The notes: generated by a model not told the origin, from the letters alone. A stretch of 64,000 nt of DNA from an uncultured bacterium (GCA_905215625.1 CAJMQQ010000007.1:4260-68259), one strand, 5' to 3'; positions 7,406 through 15,316 are shown, counted from the first letter of the stretch. Numbers and translations are program-made.

Positions 7406-7744
7406 ATGAAGGAATTGGATTTTACGCAGATTGGAAGTAGAATACGGAAAGCAAGAATGAAATTAAAACTAACTCAGGAAGAAGCTTCAGAGAGATGCGA
7501 TATTACCAATTCTTTTTATGGGAATATTGAGCGTGGAGATAAAAAGATGAGTGTGGAAACACTTGTGAAAATATCCAGAGGGCTAGACGTATCATTAGAC
7601 TATCTGGTGTACGGGGACGTGCCGGACGAGCAGGAGTCATTAAAACTGCTTTTGGAAGATCTTTACCGGAGAGCAGATAAACAGCAGTATGAAAAATTTT
7701 TGATGCTGATACATACACTGTCTAAAATTGTAGATCAGCTTTAA
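7406..7744 (+). CDS. Xre-family helix-turn-helix regulator
   Basis: A 112-residue protein with a classic lambda-repressor-like domain in residues 5-65: IGSRIRKARMKLKLTQEEASERC, NSFYGNIERGDKKMSVETLVKISRGLDVSLDYLVYG. A short C-terminal helix (LLLEDLYRRADKQQYEKFLMLI) may mediate dimerisation. GGAGGT precedes the start by six bases. It is divergent from the WYL operon and flanked by two copies of the same palindrome (7261 and 7855), so it is a candidate for the protein that binds them. Confidence 0.92.
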   Translation: MKELDFTQIGSRIRKARMKLKLTQEEASERCDITNSFYGNIERGDKKMSVETLVKISRGLDVSLDYLVYGDVPDEQESLKLLLEDLYRRADKQQYEKFLMLIHTLSKIVDQL

Positions 7745-7798
7745 AAATGACTTTTTTGAAATGGATATTATAAAGATGAATAGCAATTGAGGATTTGA

Positions 7799-7826
7799 GC
7801 CGGGTGCATAGTCACCGGGCTTTTTT
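7799..7826 (+). terminator. Intrinsic terminator after Xre regulator
   Basis: GCCGGGTG (7799-7806) pairs, with one mismatch, with CACCGGGC (7813-7820), followed by TTTTTT at 7821-7826. Confidence 0.8.
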
Positions 7827-7854
7827 GTGTGAAAATTTGTTGTTTCCATTAAAA

Positions 7855-7871
7855 ATGACAGAGGGTGTCAC
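7855..7871. promoter_or_regulatory. Operator palindrome ATGACA-N5-TGTCAC, copy 2
   Basis: ATGACA-GAGGG-TGTCAC differs by two bases from the site at 7261-7277, including one centre base. It lies 38 bases upstream of the small gene at 7910 and its lipoprotein partner, so these genes may share control with the WYL operon. Confidence 0.55.
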
Positions 7872-7909
7872 TTGTGATTGCTATTCTAAGTTTAGAGGAA
7901 GGGAGGCGA

Positions 7910-8101
7910 ATGTCTGTGAAAAAGTTCAAAGCATCTATGGCAAGGTATGGCTATGGAATGATTTGCGCAGAATCAAAGGCTGAAGCAGAATCAAAGGCAA
8001 AATGTTTGCAGGCAGATGAAATCGAATGGGTTGAGAGTAATGGCAGCGAGAATCTGCTGATCTCCATTGAGGAAATTTCCACAGCAGAAGAAGATATCTA
8101 A
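7910..8101 (+). CDS. Small 63-residue protein, unknown
   Basis: The sequence begins MSVKKFKASMARYGYGMICAES and continues as an alanine/glutamate-rich helix, then a strand (NLLISIEEI). GGGAGG lies four bases before ATG 7910, so I reject the longer frame that starts at 7865. Length and the pattern of a beta strand, an acidic helix and a second strand recall small DpnD/PcfM-type proteins of plasmids and integrative elements, but the match is too weak to name it. It is probably co-transcribed with the lipoprotein 21 bases downstream and lies behind an operator palindrome. Confidence 0.65.
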   Translation: MSVKKFKASMARYGYGMICAESKAEAESKAKCLQADEIEWVESNGSENLLISIEEISTAEEDI

Positions 8102-8122
8102 TGAGATGAGGAGGGATACAAA

Positions 8123-9673
8123 ATGAAAAAACGATATTTAGGAATCGGTTTGTTATTGTCAATCAGTCTTGCAATGTCTGGGTGCGGCAGCAGTGGTGAG
8201 ACGGCAGAAAGTTCAAAAGCAACTTCTGCGGCAGAAAGCGAAGCAGAAGTTGAGGTAAAATTTGAAAGTGAAGAAAGTGAGATCCGGGCTTATATCCAGA
8301 AATATATAACGGATGGAGAAAAGAAAACAGTAAAAAAGTTAGCCAAGAAGGATGAAATGTTTGTTAAAACAATTCTGAAAGATGAAGCGTTACAGTATCT
8401 GACAGAAATAGAAACCTGGTCACCTGCAGATGACACGGTGGTTCGGAGCTATTATGAATTATATCAGGAGCTATATGACGACAATAAGTGGGATGGCATT
8501 TTAGAAAGTGCAGATAAATTGCAGGCGTTGAGTTCGGCAGGCGGTGATGATACGGTTCAGATTGGAACGATGCGTCTGGATTGGAACTATGTAGCAGAGA
8601 ATATGCAGCAGGAAAATCTGTATATTGCAAAACGTCTGGAAACTCACTATGATGATACGGTAGTCGGGGCTGTTCAAAAGGAATTAGATCATTTGGAACA
8701 GTCAGAAGAAAGTGAATGGATGGTATGCGGTATTGAGTATTTACTGGGAACGGAGATCCCAGGGGATACAATAGCGGTACTTCGGGCAGATTATAAGGAT
8801 CCGTTTTCAGAAAGTGGCGTGTATGATGTGAATTATGTTGTTCTGAATGAAACTCAAACTCTCATAGATAATGAAGGCTTTACGCAGGAAGTACCTGTGT
8901 ATTATATGATTTCCGATGTACAGGCATTTTACGAAGGATATGAAGCGTTTGAGACAAAGCAGAATTTGATGTATGCAGAGTTAGGAAGAATCATGGATAC
9001 GATTTCCAGCAGTACCGTTAACGTAGAAGCGGTAGAAGCAGTAAATACAATTGATGAATCCGAGTATATGTTTCCGTACAGTAATGTACAATATCTGACA
9101 GAAAAAGATGTGGCAGAATTAAGCAACGATGAAATCCGGATTGCGATTAATGAAATTTATGCACGTCATGGAAGAGCATTTCAGACAGAGGATTTGAATG
9201 AGTATTTTTCTTCTAAATCCTGGTATGAACCGAAATATTCTGCAGAAGAGTTCAGCGAGATAGAAGATAGCGTTCTGAATGATTATGAAAAGAAAAATAT
9301 AGAGATTCTGGCAGCGGTTCGGGACGGAAATGATACTGCGGGAGGTACATTCGAAGAAAACTGGATGTACGGAAGTTATTATCTGGATTTAGGAGAGGGC
9401 GGAATTACAGCAGAAATAGGTTACTATACAGATACAGGAGTAGATTATATTTCATTGTCAGGTTCTTATAGGGATAGTGTAGGAGAATTTACAGGCACGA
9501 TTACCTATATGGACGATGGAAGTATGCTTGCAAGTAATGAGTATGATGAAACCGCCATTTTTGAATACAATGGTATTGACCAGATAGAGATTGTATTTGC
9601 AGATAATATAGGAGGAATGGATTTCCCTGGCTTTGAAGGAATTTACCAGAAAACAGAGGATTTACCGCGATAG
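8123..9673 (+). CDS. YARHG-domain lipoprotein
   Basis: A 516-residue exported lipoprotein. A lysine-rich start and hydrophobic stretch end in the lipobox LAMSGC (cysteine near residue 21), then a Ser/Ala/Glu-rich linker. The YARHG domain is near residues 330-395 (EIYARHGRAF, then SWYEPKY, ENIEIL-like end). YARHG domains are extracellular and presumed to bind or process cell-wall material. The rest (a helical region at 45-220 and a beta-rich C-terminus after residue 410) I do not recognise. The gene is probably co-transcribed with the small gene before it and sits behind the second operator palindrome. Confidence 0.88.
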   Translation: MKKRYLGIGLLLSISLAMSGCGSSGETAESSKATSAAESEAEVEVKFESEESEIRAYIQKYITDGEKKTVKKLAKKDEMFVKTILKDEALQYLTEIETWSPADDTVVRSYYELYQELYDDNKWDGILESADKLQALSSAGGDDTVQIGTMRLDWNYVAENMQQENLYIAKRLETHYDDTVVGAVQKELDHLEQSEESEWMVCGIEYLLGTEIPGDTIAVLRADYKDPFSESGVYDVNYVVLNETQTLIDNEGFTQEVPVYYMISDVQAFYEGYEAFETKQNLMYAELGRIMDTISSSTVNVEAVEAVNTIDESEYMFPYSNVQYLTEKDVAELSNDEIRIAINEIYARHGRAFQTEDLNEYFSSKSWYEPKYSAEEFSEIEDSVLNDYEKKNIEILAAVRDGNDTAGGTFEENWMYGSYYLDLGEGGITAEIGYYTDTGVDYISLSGSYRDSVGEFTGTITYMDDGSMLASNEYDETAIFEYNGIDQIEIVFADNIGGMDFPGFEGIYQKTEDLPR

Positions 9674-9740
9674 CAGGGAATGGCTGATTGACGCTGTAGT
9701 ATAATATAATCATAATACTGCAATATTAAGGGGAAACGTT

Positions 9741-9851
9741 ATGAATATAAAACCATCTGCAGCAATCCGCCAGAATTACAATGAAATTGCGGAATTGTGC
9801 AGAAAAACAGCGGAACCCATCTTTCTGACAAGAATAGATAAGACGAAGTGA
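9741..9851 (+). pseudogene. Truncated Phd/YefM-like antitoxin
   Basis: A 36-codon remnant beginning MNIKPSAAIRQNYNEIAELCR and continuing with EPIFLTRIDKTK. The opening matches Phd/YefM antitoxins (DNA-binding N-terminus, then a PIFLTKNG-like turn), but the frame ends before the rest of the fold and no toxin follows. A good AAGGGGAA site precedes it. It is a remnant, not a working antitoxin. Confidence 0.65.
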
Positions 9852-9860
9852 ATGCAAGTA

Positions 9861-9888
9861 AAGAAGCGGTGTATTTGCCGCTTCTTTT
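9861..9888 (+). terminator. Intrinsic terminator
   Basis: AAGAAGCGG (9861-9869) pairs with CCGCTTCTT (9878-9886), followed by TTAA. It ends the lipoprotein/antitoxin-remnant transcript. Confidence 0.75.
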
Positions 9889-9951
9889 AATATATTCAAA
9901 ATTTCAGCCAGATATTATAACAGTGAGAACAATTCAAAGGAGGTCTTTGTA

Positions 9952-10026
9952 ATGGATAAAAAGGTTCTCACCGTTATCCTTAGTATTCTGGCGATCATTA
10001 TTGAATCAATGGGAGATAACGAATAA
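9952..10026 (+). CDS. 24-residue hydrophobic membrane peptide
   Basis: AAGGAGG (9938-9944) precedes ATG 9952 by seven bases. The peptide starts MDKKVLTVILSILAIIIES and ends in GDNE: two lysines, a 13-residue all-hydrophobic segment and an acidic tail, like a single membrane helix. A terminator follows seven bases after the stop, so this is a compact one-gene unit. The size, charge layout and isolated transcription resemble type I toxins (small hydrophobic peptides controlled by an antisense RNA), but I do not see a clear antisense promoter. The function is not known. Confidence 0.55.
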   Translation: MDKKVLTVILSILAIIIESMGDNE

Positions 10027-10032
10027 CTACAG

Positions 10033-10060
10033 CCCAGGTCATAACGGCCTGGGTATTTTT
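10033..10060 (+). terminator. Intrinsic terminator after the small peptide
   Basis: CCCAGG (10033-10038) pairs with CCTGGG (10048-10053), followed by TATTTTT. Confidence 0.75.
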
Positions 10061-10097
10061 GTGTCTGAAACAGTGAAATCAAAAAGGAGGAATTTTT

Positions 10098-11030
10098 ATG
10101 GCAGCAAATGTAGAAACAATGTTTTACACAAGGACAAAACCCTGGCATGGTCTGGGAACAATGGTAATGGAAGCACCGACTTCCAAAGCAGCACTGGAGC
10201 TGGCGGGACTTGACTGGAAGGTGATCCAGAAGGAGCTGAAAACGGCGGATGGGATTCTGGTTCCAGGTTTTAAAGCAAATGTAAGGGATTCGGATGGACA
10301 GGTACTGGGAGTAGTGACAGATCGCTATAAGATTGTTCAGAATGAAGATGCTTTTTCTTTTACAGACGAACTGCTAGGAGAAGGAGTTACTTATGAAACA
10401 GCCGGAAGTCTGCAGAATGGCCGCCGGACATGGATACTGGCAAAGCTTCCACAGCGATATATTATCAGTGGGGATGAAATTACACCCTATCTGGTTTTTA
10501 TGAACAGCCACGATGGAACCGGAGCAATTAAGGCAGCCATGACCCCGATCCGGGTGGTATGCCAGAACACCTTGAATCTTGCGTTATCTACAGCTAAACG
10601 AAGCTGGTCAACCATCCATACGGGAGATATTCATGGCAAGTTGGAAGATGCCAGAAATACTCTTTTCTATGCAGACCGATATATGGCAGAACTGGGAAAA
10701 GCCATTGACATACTGAGCCGTCAGAAGCTTTCCGACCGTCAGGTCTTGGAGTACATTGACACTCTCTTTCCTCTTCTGGATAATGCCAGTGAAACGCAGA
10801 AAAAGAATCTCTTAAAAATGAAAGAGGATATGAAGTGCCGCTATTTTGAAGCGCCGGATCTGGCACATATGGGAAAGAATGCTTACCGTTTTGTCAATGC
10901 AGTCAGTGATTTTGCTACCCATGCCAAACCATTAAAGGAACGCTCCAATTATAGGGAGAGTCTGTTTGGAAGAACAGTTGACGGAAATGCTATGATTGAC
11001 AGGGCTTATGAGATGGTAAAAGCGGCGTAA
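10098..11030 (+). CDS. DUF932 phage/plasmid-like protein
   Basis: A 310-residue member of the DUF932 family. Recognisable parts are TRTKPWHGLGTMV near the start, GVVTDRYKIVQNEDAF around residue 75, AKLPQRYIISGDEITPYLVF in the middle and a VVCQNTLNLAL segment. The family occurs in phages, plasmids and integrative elements next to recombination genes; its biochemical role is not settled. AAGGAGG precedes the start. It stands upstream of the Rad52-like/YqaJ recombination set on the same strand, matching the usual phage context. Confidence 0.88.
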   Translation: MAANVETMFYTRTKPWHGLGTMVMEAPTSKAALELAGLDWKVIQKELKTADGILVPGFKANVRDSDGQVLGVVTDRYKIVQNEDAFSFTDELLGEGVTYETAGSLQNGRRTWILAKLPQRYIISGDEITPYLVFMNSHDGTGAIKAAMTPIRVVCQNTLNLALSTAKRSWSTIHTGDIHGKLEDARNTLFYADRYMAELGKAIDILSRQKLSDRQVLEYIDTLFPLLDNASETQKKNLLKMKEDMKCRYFEAPDLAHMGKNAYRFVNAVSDFATHAKPLKERSNYRESLFGRTVDGNAMIDRAYEMVKAA

Positions 11031-11109
11031 TGGAACTAGCTTATGTGGAAGATAGGCAAAGATATATGAGAAACGGCAGGATATTGGATATATGGGATTT
11101 ACAAACTAC

Positions 11110-11138
11110 TTGTCGGTACATAAAGAGTTGGATATAAT
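11110..11138 (+). promoter_or_regulatory. Sigma-A promoter for the MNT/HEPN pair
   Basis: TTGTCG (11110-11115), a 17-base spacer, and TATAAT (11133-11138), 25 bases before the nucleotidyltransferase start. Confidence 0.6.
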
Positions 11139-11162
11139 AGATAGCAAAAGGAGGCGGTATCC

Positions 11163-11504
11163 ATGACGGATGAAATGAAAAACTTGATTTTACAGTATGT
11201 AGATTCGGTACGGAATATATATGGAACACATTTAAAGCAAGTTATTTTATATGGCTCATACGCCAGAGGGGATTATACAAATGACTCAGATGTGGATATT
11301 ATGCTTCTGGTTGATTTGAATGAGGAAGAGGCAGAGAAGTTTTCTGACGAACTTTCGGAACTGGGATTTGAGTATAATGTTGGTTATGACATTTGGATGA
11401 TGCCGGTTGTGAAAAATATACAGAACTTTTTCAAGTGGAGCGCTGTGTATCCATTTTACAGGAATGTAAAGGAAGAGGGGATATCTTTGTATGAAGCAGC
11501 CTGA
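11163..11504 (+). CDS. MNT-type minimal nucleotidyltransferase
   Basis: A 113-residue nucleotidyltransferase domain with the signature YGSYARGDYTNDSDVDIMLL: the GSxxRG turn at residues 31-36 and the catalytic aspartates D43 and D45. In MNT/HEPN toxin-antitoxin modules this protein adds AMP to the HEPN partner and silences it. The gene overlaps the HEPN gene by 14 bases, so the two are translated together. Order here is MNT first and HEPN second. It has its own sigma-A-like promoter and an AGGAGG site. The family is clear; the antitoxin role is inferred from the pairing. Confidence 0.9.
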   Translation: MTDEMKNLILQYVDSVRNIYGTHLKQVILYGSYARGDYTNDSDVDIMLLVDLNEEEAEKFSDELSELGFEYNVGYDIWMMPVVKNIQNFFKWSAVYPFYRNVKEEGISLYEAA

Positions 11505-11922
11505 TGGACTGGATATTGGCAACAAGTGGGATCTGGTTTTTCATCGTTTGCAGATTGCAGAAGAAGATCTGGTATCCGCAGGTCTGTTGTGGGAATCTGG
11601 ACAATATAGAGGAGCTAATAACAGGGCGTATTATTCTATTTATCACACTATAGATGCGGTATTGTCTGTAGAAGGCGTTGCGTTTAAACGCCATAAAGAT
11701 ACACTGGCATATTTCAATAAGAATTATGTGGCATCAGAAATATTTCCACGAACAATGGGAAGGCTGATTGTGCAAGCGGAAGAAATACGCCATGCCAGTG
11801 ATTATGATCCGTTTTATATAGCATCAAAAGACGGAACCCAGAAGCAGATTGAGACAGCGAAAAATCTTCTGGATTATGCGAAACGATACATTATGAAGCA
11901 AAAAGAGGCAGAAAAATTATAA
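11491..11922 (+). CDS. HEPN-domain protein, partner of MNT
   Basis: A 143-residue helical protein of the HEPN class (COG2250-like). The HEPN signature R-x6-H is visible as RAYYSIYH (R45 to H52), followed by FKRHKDTLAYF and later EEIRHASDYDPF. HEPN proteins are often metal-independent RNases that act as toxins. The HepT-type motif, with a tyrosine two residues after the histidine, is absent (TI follows), so modification by AMP at that position is unlikely in this branch. The start follows GGAAGAGGGG and overlaps the MNT gene. Confidence 0.85.
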   Translation: MKQPDGLDIGNKWDLVFHRLQIAEEDLVSAGLLWESGQYRGANNRAYYSIYHTIDAVLSVEGVAFKRHKDTLAYFNKNYVASEIFPRTMGRLIVQAEEIRHASDYDPFYIASKDGTQKQIETAKNLLDYAKRYIMKQKEAEKL

Positions 11923-11936
11923 CATGATTTAGGATG

Positions 11937-11966
11937 GGAGTATCAGAAAATGATACTCCTTCTTTT
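11937..11966 (+). terminator. Intrinsic terminator after HEPN gene
   Basis: GGAGTATCA (11937-11945) pairs with TGATACTCC (11951-11959), followed by TTCTTTTT. Confidence 0.8.
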
Positions 11967-11995
11967 TATGCCAAAATAGGAAAAGGAGTGACAGT

Positions 11996-12781
11996 ATGGA
12001 ACAGAAAAAAATCCGTCTGCTTAGAGCAGATGAAATTGAGTGCCGAATCGGAACAATCAATGAGAAAGGATTGAGCCTGCTTTTATTTATGGATGCAAGG
12101 GCAGCACAGAATATTCTGGACGAAAGCTTTACCCCGTTTGGATGGCGCAGAACCCATCAGGAGATTAGCGGAAGGCTGTACTGCACCGTAGAGGTATGGG
12201 ATAAAGAAAAACAACAGTGGATCAATAAACAGGACGTTGGGACAGAGAGCTTTGCGGAAAAGGAAAAAGGAGCAGCTTCGGATTCCTTTAAGAGGGCCTG
12301 TTTTAACTGGGGAATCGGACGGGAGCTTTACTCTGCCCCGTTTATCTGGATTCCTTCAGACCGAGTAAGCATACAATATGACGGAAAACGGTATACCACA
12401 GGAGAACGATTTATCGTAGAATCTATCTCCTATGATGACAACCGAGAAATCCAGACTATGGAAATTCGGAATGGTGCGAACCGAACCGTCTATGTGAAAC
12501 GGCTCATTGGTGAAAATACACCCGTTGCAAACCGAGAGACGAAGCAGGAAATTGCTTTGGCAGAACCGGTAGGAAAGGGTGCAGGAACATCCGAAGCGGT
12601 AAAGAAGCAGCTTACAGTAAAGATGAGACGGGATATGCAAAAGGAACTGGATCGGACGGGTGTACTGTTGGAACGGGTTCTGGAACGCTATCGTCTTACG
12701 GATATTAGTCAGATGACCGCAGAACAGTATAGGGATGCCATGAACGGTTTGAAGCGTTCCCAGTCTAAGGCAGTCGCCTAA
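11996..12781 (+). CDS. Rad52/Rad22-family single-strand annealing protein
   Basis: A 261-residue protein whose first 150 residues match phage Rad52-like annealing proteins: MDARAAQNILDESFTPFGW, then YCTVEVWD, KQDVGTESFAEKEKGAASDSFKRACFNWGIGRELY, a signature loop and helix of this fold. These proteins bind single-stranded DNA ends and pair them with complementary strands. The C-terminal 100 residues are more variable, as usual. With the YqaJ exonuclease at 13384 it would form a Red-type recombination pair: the exonuclease makes the single strand and this protein anneals it. Confidence 0.9.
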   Translation: MEQKKIRLLRADEIECRIGTINEKGLSLLLFMDARAAQNILDESFTPFGWRRTHQEISGRLYCTVEVWDKEKQQWINKQDVGTESFAEKEKGAASDSFKRACFNWGIGRELYSAPFIWIPSDRVSIQYDGKRYTTGERFIVESISYDDNREIQTMEIRNGANRTVYVKRLIGENTPVANRETKQEIALAEPVGKGAGTSEAVKKQLTVKMRRDMQKELDRTGVLLERVLERYRLTDISQMTAEQYRDAMNGLKRSQSKAVA

Positions 12782-12805
12782 GAGAGAAAATAAGGAGAAA
12801 TGGAT

Positions 12806-13324
12806 ATGAGAGAAAAAAGCCAGAAAGAACGGTTAGAAAGTATGATAAAACGGCCGATTCCCAGAAAGAAAGTTGGAATTGTCCGGCTGGAAATGGTAAA
12901 GGAAGGCCGTTGTCTGTATGGTATGAAGAGATTTCGGAAACCGGAAGAAGCTGCAGAGATGATACGGCCGTTATTACGAGCGGCCGACCGAGAAATGCTG
13001 GTGGTTCTGGCATTGAATAACCAGATGGAACCTCTGGCGTTGGAGATTGTTGCAGTAGGAGGATTGAACCACTGTTATGTAGAGACAAGGGATATTTATA
13101 AAATGGCGGTATTAAATAATGCATCCTATATCATCTGTTTCCATAACCATCCGTCGGGAGCTTGTAAACCAAGTGGGGAAGACCGGCTGACTACGGAACG
13201 GTTAAAGAAGGCAGGAGAGATTCTGGGTATCACGCTGATTGACCATCTTATCATAGGGCAAGACCGCTTTTATAGTTTTCGGAAAAAAGAAGAACTTGAA
13301 TTTTCAAAAAACACAGCAGCATAA
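12806..13324 (+). CDS. RadC-like JAB-domain protein
   Basis: A 172-residue member of the RadC/JAB metalloprotease-like family. The JAMM motif is complete: HNHPSGACKPSGEDRLTTERL. The C-terminal part IGITLIDHLIIG-like (here ILGITLIDHLIIGQDRFYSF) is also typical. The N-terminal helix-hairpin-helix part of chromosomal RadC is absent, as in phage and element copies. Members sit beside anti-restriction and recombination genes, but their activity is not settled. I choose ATG 12806 because AAGGAG at 12792-12797 is eight bases away; ATG 12800 would be only two. Confidence 0.88.
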   Translation: MREKSQKERLESMIKRPIPRKKVGIVRLEMVKEGRCLYGMKRFRKPEEAAEMIRPLLRAADREMLVVLALNNQMEPLALEIVAVGGLNHCYVETRDIYKMAVLNNASYIICFHNHPSGACKPSGEDRLTTERLKKAGEILGITLIDHLIIGQDRFYSFRKKEELEFSKNTAA

Positions 13325-13383
13325 AGGAGAAAGTATGATTCAAATTATCATTATTATTTGTTTGGCATAGAGGAGAACCATAT

Positions 13384-14313
13384 ATGAAAAAATTAGTATC
13401 AACCTTACATTTATCAAGGGAAGAATGGCTGCGTTACCGCAAACAGGGGATTGGCGGTTCCGATGCAGGAGCTGTATGCGGACTGAATCCGTACCGGACG
13501 GCAGCCTATGTGTACCTGGATAAAATTTCAGAAGAGACGAAAACGTTAGATAACGAATCCATGCGTCAGGGGAGAGATTTGGAAGAATATGTAGCAAGAA
13601 GATTTATGGAAGAAACAGGAAAAAAGGTAAGAAAAAGCAACTATATGTACCAGCACGAAGAGCATCCGTTTATGTTAGCAGATGTAGACCGTATGGTTGT
13701 AGGAGAAAATGCGGGACTGGAATGTAAGACAGCCAGTGCTTATAATGCCGGAAAATGGAAAGATGGCCAGATTCCGTCTCATTATCTGATTCAGTGCCTT
13801 CATTACATGGCAGTCACAAATGCTGACTGTTGGTATTTGGCAGTGGTTATTCTGGGGCAGGAGTTCCGGTGGATGAAGATAGAGCGTGATGAAGAAATGA
13901 TTCAAAATCTGATACAAGTGGAACAAAATTTCTGGGAGAACCATGTGTTAGCAGGCGTCTTACCTGAAGCAGACGGGTCGGATGCCTATACAAAACTGCT
14001 GAATCAGCTTTTTCATACAGCCAAAAAGGATACAGAAATCCGGCTTTCCGGTTTCCAGATGGATTTAAAACGCCGCCAGGAAATTGTAGAGCAGATAAAA
14101 AAGCTGGAACAGGAACAGAACCAGATCGAACAGACTATCAAAAAAGAAATGGGAGAATCGGAATGGGCAGTTGGTGGGGATTACCGGATTCACTGGAGCA
14201 ACGTGGAGAGTACCAAAATTGATACCAAACGATTAAAGACAGAGAGGCCAGATATTTACAGGGAGTTTTCCAAAGCGGTAAAGAGTCGGAGATTCCAGAT
14301 TTTGGCGGCATAA
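13384..14313 (+). CDS. YqaJ-family viral recombinase / exonuclease
   Basis: A 309-residue lambda-exonuclease-like nuclease. The N-terminal signature is SREEWLRYRKQGIGGSDAGAVCGLNPYRT. The PD-(D/E)xK core appears as FMLADVDRMV and the LECKTAS element, and an IPSHYLIQCLHYMAV helix follows, all in the expected order. It would digest one strand of a DNA duplex to give the single strand used by the Rad52-like protein upstream. Its C-terminal third (KLEQEQNQIEQTIKKEMGES) is a coiled coil typical of this family. Confidence 0.93.
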   Translation: MKKLVSTLHLSREEWLRYRKQGIGGSDAGAVCGLNPYRTAAYVYLDKISEETKTLDNESMRQGRDLEEYVARRFMEETGKKVRKSNYMYQHEEHPFMLADVDRMVVGENAGLECKTASAYNAGKWKDGQIPSHYLIQCLHYMAVTNADCWYLAVVILGQEFRWMKIERDEEMIQNLIQVEQNFWENHVLAGVLPEADGSDAYTKLLNQLFHTAKKDTEIRLSGFQMDLKRRQEIVEQIKKLEQEQNQIEQTIKKEMGESEWAVGGDYRIHWSNVESTKIDTKRLKTERPDIYREFSKAVKSRRFQILAA

Positions 14314-14326
14314 AAAGGAAGATGGA

Positions 14327-14605
14327 ATGGAAACAGAAGAATTTTTCAGAATGATGTTAAACGAACGGATATGCAGCGTAATTCAGGAAAAATATAAACA
14401 GGATGATGAGCGGCGAAACGCATATCAGAAGGCTATGGAACAGTGGGAACAGGTGTTAAAGAAACAGGGAAAGGACGTCGAACAGGAATTTGACCAGTAT
14501 TTTTCCATAAAGGAGACATGGGAGGCAGAGGAACAGGAAGCGCTGTATCTGGCAGGTTTTTCGGATGCCATTCAATTGATGAAAAGAATGGGACTGATTG
14601 GTTAA
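14327..14605 (+). CDS. Small acidic helical protein, unknown
   Basis: A 92-residue, glutamate- and glutamine-rich helical protein (FRMMLNERICSVIQEKY, EQWEQVLKKQGKDVEQEFDQYF) ending in YLAGFSDAIQLMKRMGLIG. The last helix resembles the end of small Lachnospiraceae element proteins, but I cannot name the family. AAGGAAG precedes the start. It is only 13 bases after the YqaJ gene and is probably co-transcribed with the recombination set. Confidence 0.65.
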   Translation: METEEFFRMMLNERICSVIQEKYKQDDERRNAYQKAMEQWEQVLKKQGKDVEQEFDQYFSIKETWEAEEQEALYLAGFSDAIQLMKRMGLIG

Positions 14606-14607
14606 GG

Positions 14608-14644
14608 TTGTATCTATATCAAAATAATGATATAATAATGATAT
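14608..14644 (+). promoter_or_regulatory. Promoter with embedded operator for the Phd/RelE pair
   Basis: TTGTAT (14608-14613), a 17-base spacer and TATAAT (14631-14636). ATATCA (14616-14621) faces TGATAT (14628-14633), and TGATAT repeats at 14639-14644. Repeats over the promoter fit autoregulation by the antitoxin. Confidence 0.65.
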
Positions 14645-14665
14645 TGAAAGATGGGAGGGAAGAAA

Positions 14666-14935
14666 ATGGAAGCAATCAGGCCATCATCAGAATTAAGAAA
14701 CCATTATCCGGAATTATCTGCATTAGCCAGAGAGCAGAAGATACCAGTTTATATTACAGTGAATGGAAGAGAAGATACGGTTTTAGTGAATCACGTCCAG
14801 TATAATAAAATGAAGGCAGAATTAGAACTATTAAAAATGCTGACAGAGGCCCAGGATGATGTGGAAAAGGGATGCGTAGCCCCCATTCAGGACACCTTCC
14901 AGGAAATCAGGGAAAATCTTTTATCAAGAGGGTAG
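14666..14935 (+). CDS. Phd/YefM-family antitoxin
   Basis: An 89-residue type II antitoxin: MEAIRPSSELRNHYPELSAL forms the DNA-binding N-terminus, VYITVNGREDTVLVNHVQYNKM the central strands, and an acidic C-terminal helix (LLKMLTEAQDDVEKG) covers the toxin. The antitoxin normally neutralises the RelE-like toxin by direct binding and represses the shared promoter, which carries repeats here. ATG 14666 is chosen over ATG 14651, since GGGAGG lies between them. Two bases separate its stop from the toxin start. Confidence 0.9.
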   Translation: MEAIRPSSELRNHYPELSALAREQKIPVYITVNGREDTVLVNHVQYNKMKAELELLKMLTEAQDDVEKGCVAPIQDTFQEIRENLLSRG

Positions 14936-14937
14936 CA

Positions 14938-15249
14938 ATGTATACAATTTTACGAACAGAAAAAGCGGATATCCAGATTCGGAACATTGTTTATTATATT
15001 GCGAATGATTCTGGCAGTGTGGAACGGGTATTAGGCGTATTAGATATGCTTGAGAAGAAAATCGGGATGTTGGCAGAACAGCCTTATTGTGCTCCAAAAG
15101 CCAGACATACCGAACTAAGAAGAGCCGGATTTCGGGTACTGGTTGCAGGAAGATATTTAGTGTTTTATAAAATCAGGGAATCGGATCAAACCGTTCTTAT
15201 TTATGCAGTGACAGACTGCAGACAGGATTATACGGATTTAGTATTGTAG
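14938..15249 (+). CDS. RelE/ParE-family toxin
   Basis: A 103-residue toxin of the RelE/ParE superfamily with helix-helix-sheet order: IRNIVYYIANDSGSVERVLGVLDML, then MLAEQPYCAPKA, LRRAGFRVLVAGRYLVFYKI and IYAVTDCRQDY. RelE members cut ribosome-bound mRNA and ParE members poison gyrase; the arginines in the strand RRAGFR and the late DCRQDY region fit either, so I do not choose. It forms an operon with the antitoxin, and a terminator follows. Confidence 0.88.
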   Translation: MYTILRTEKADIQIRNIVYYIANDSGSVERVLGVLDMLEKKIGMLAEQPYCAPKARHTELRRAGFRVLVAGRYLVFYKIRESDQTVLIYAVTDCRQDYTDLVL

Positions 15250-15267
15250 ATAATACAAAAAGCTCAG

Positions 15268-15294
15268 GGGACAGCCAGTGTGCTGTCCTTTTTT
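15268..15294 (+). terminator. Intrinsic terminator after Phd/RelE
   Basis: GGACAGC (15269-15275) pairs with GCTGTCC (15282-15288), followed by six T. Confidence 0.8.
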
Positions 15295-15316
15295 ATTGTG
15301 GAAAAGGAGAAAGAAT

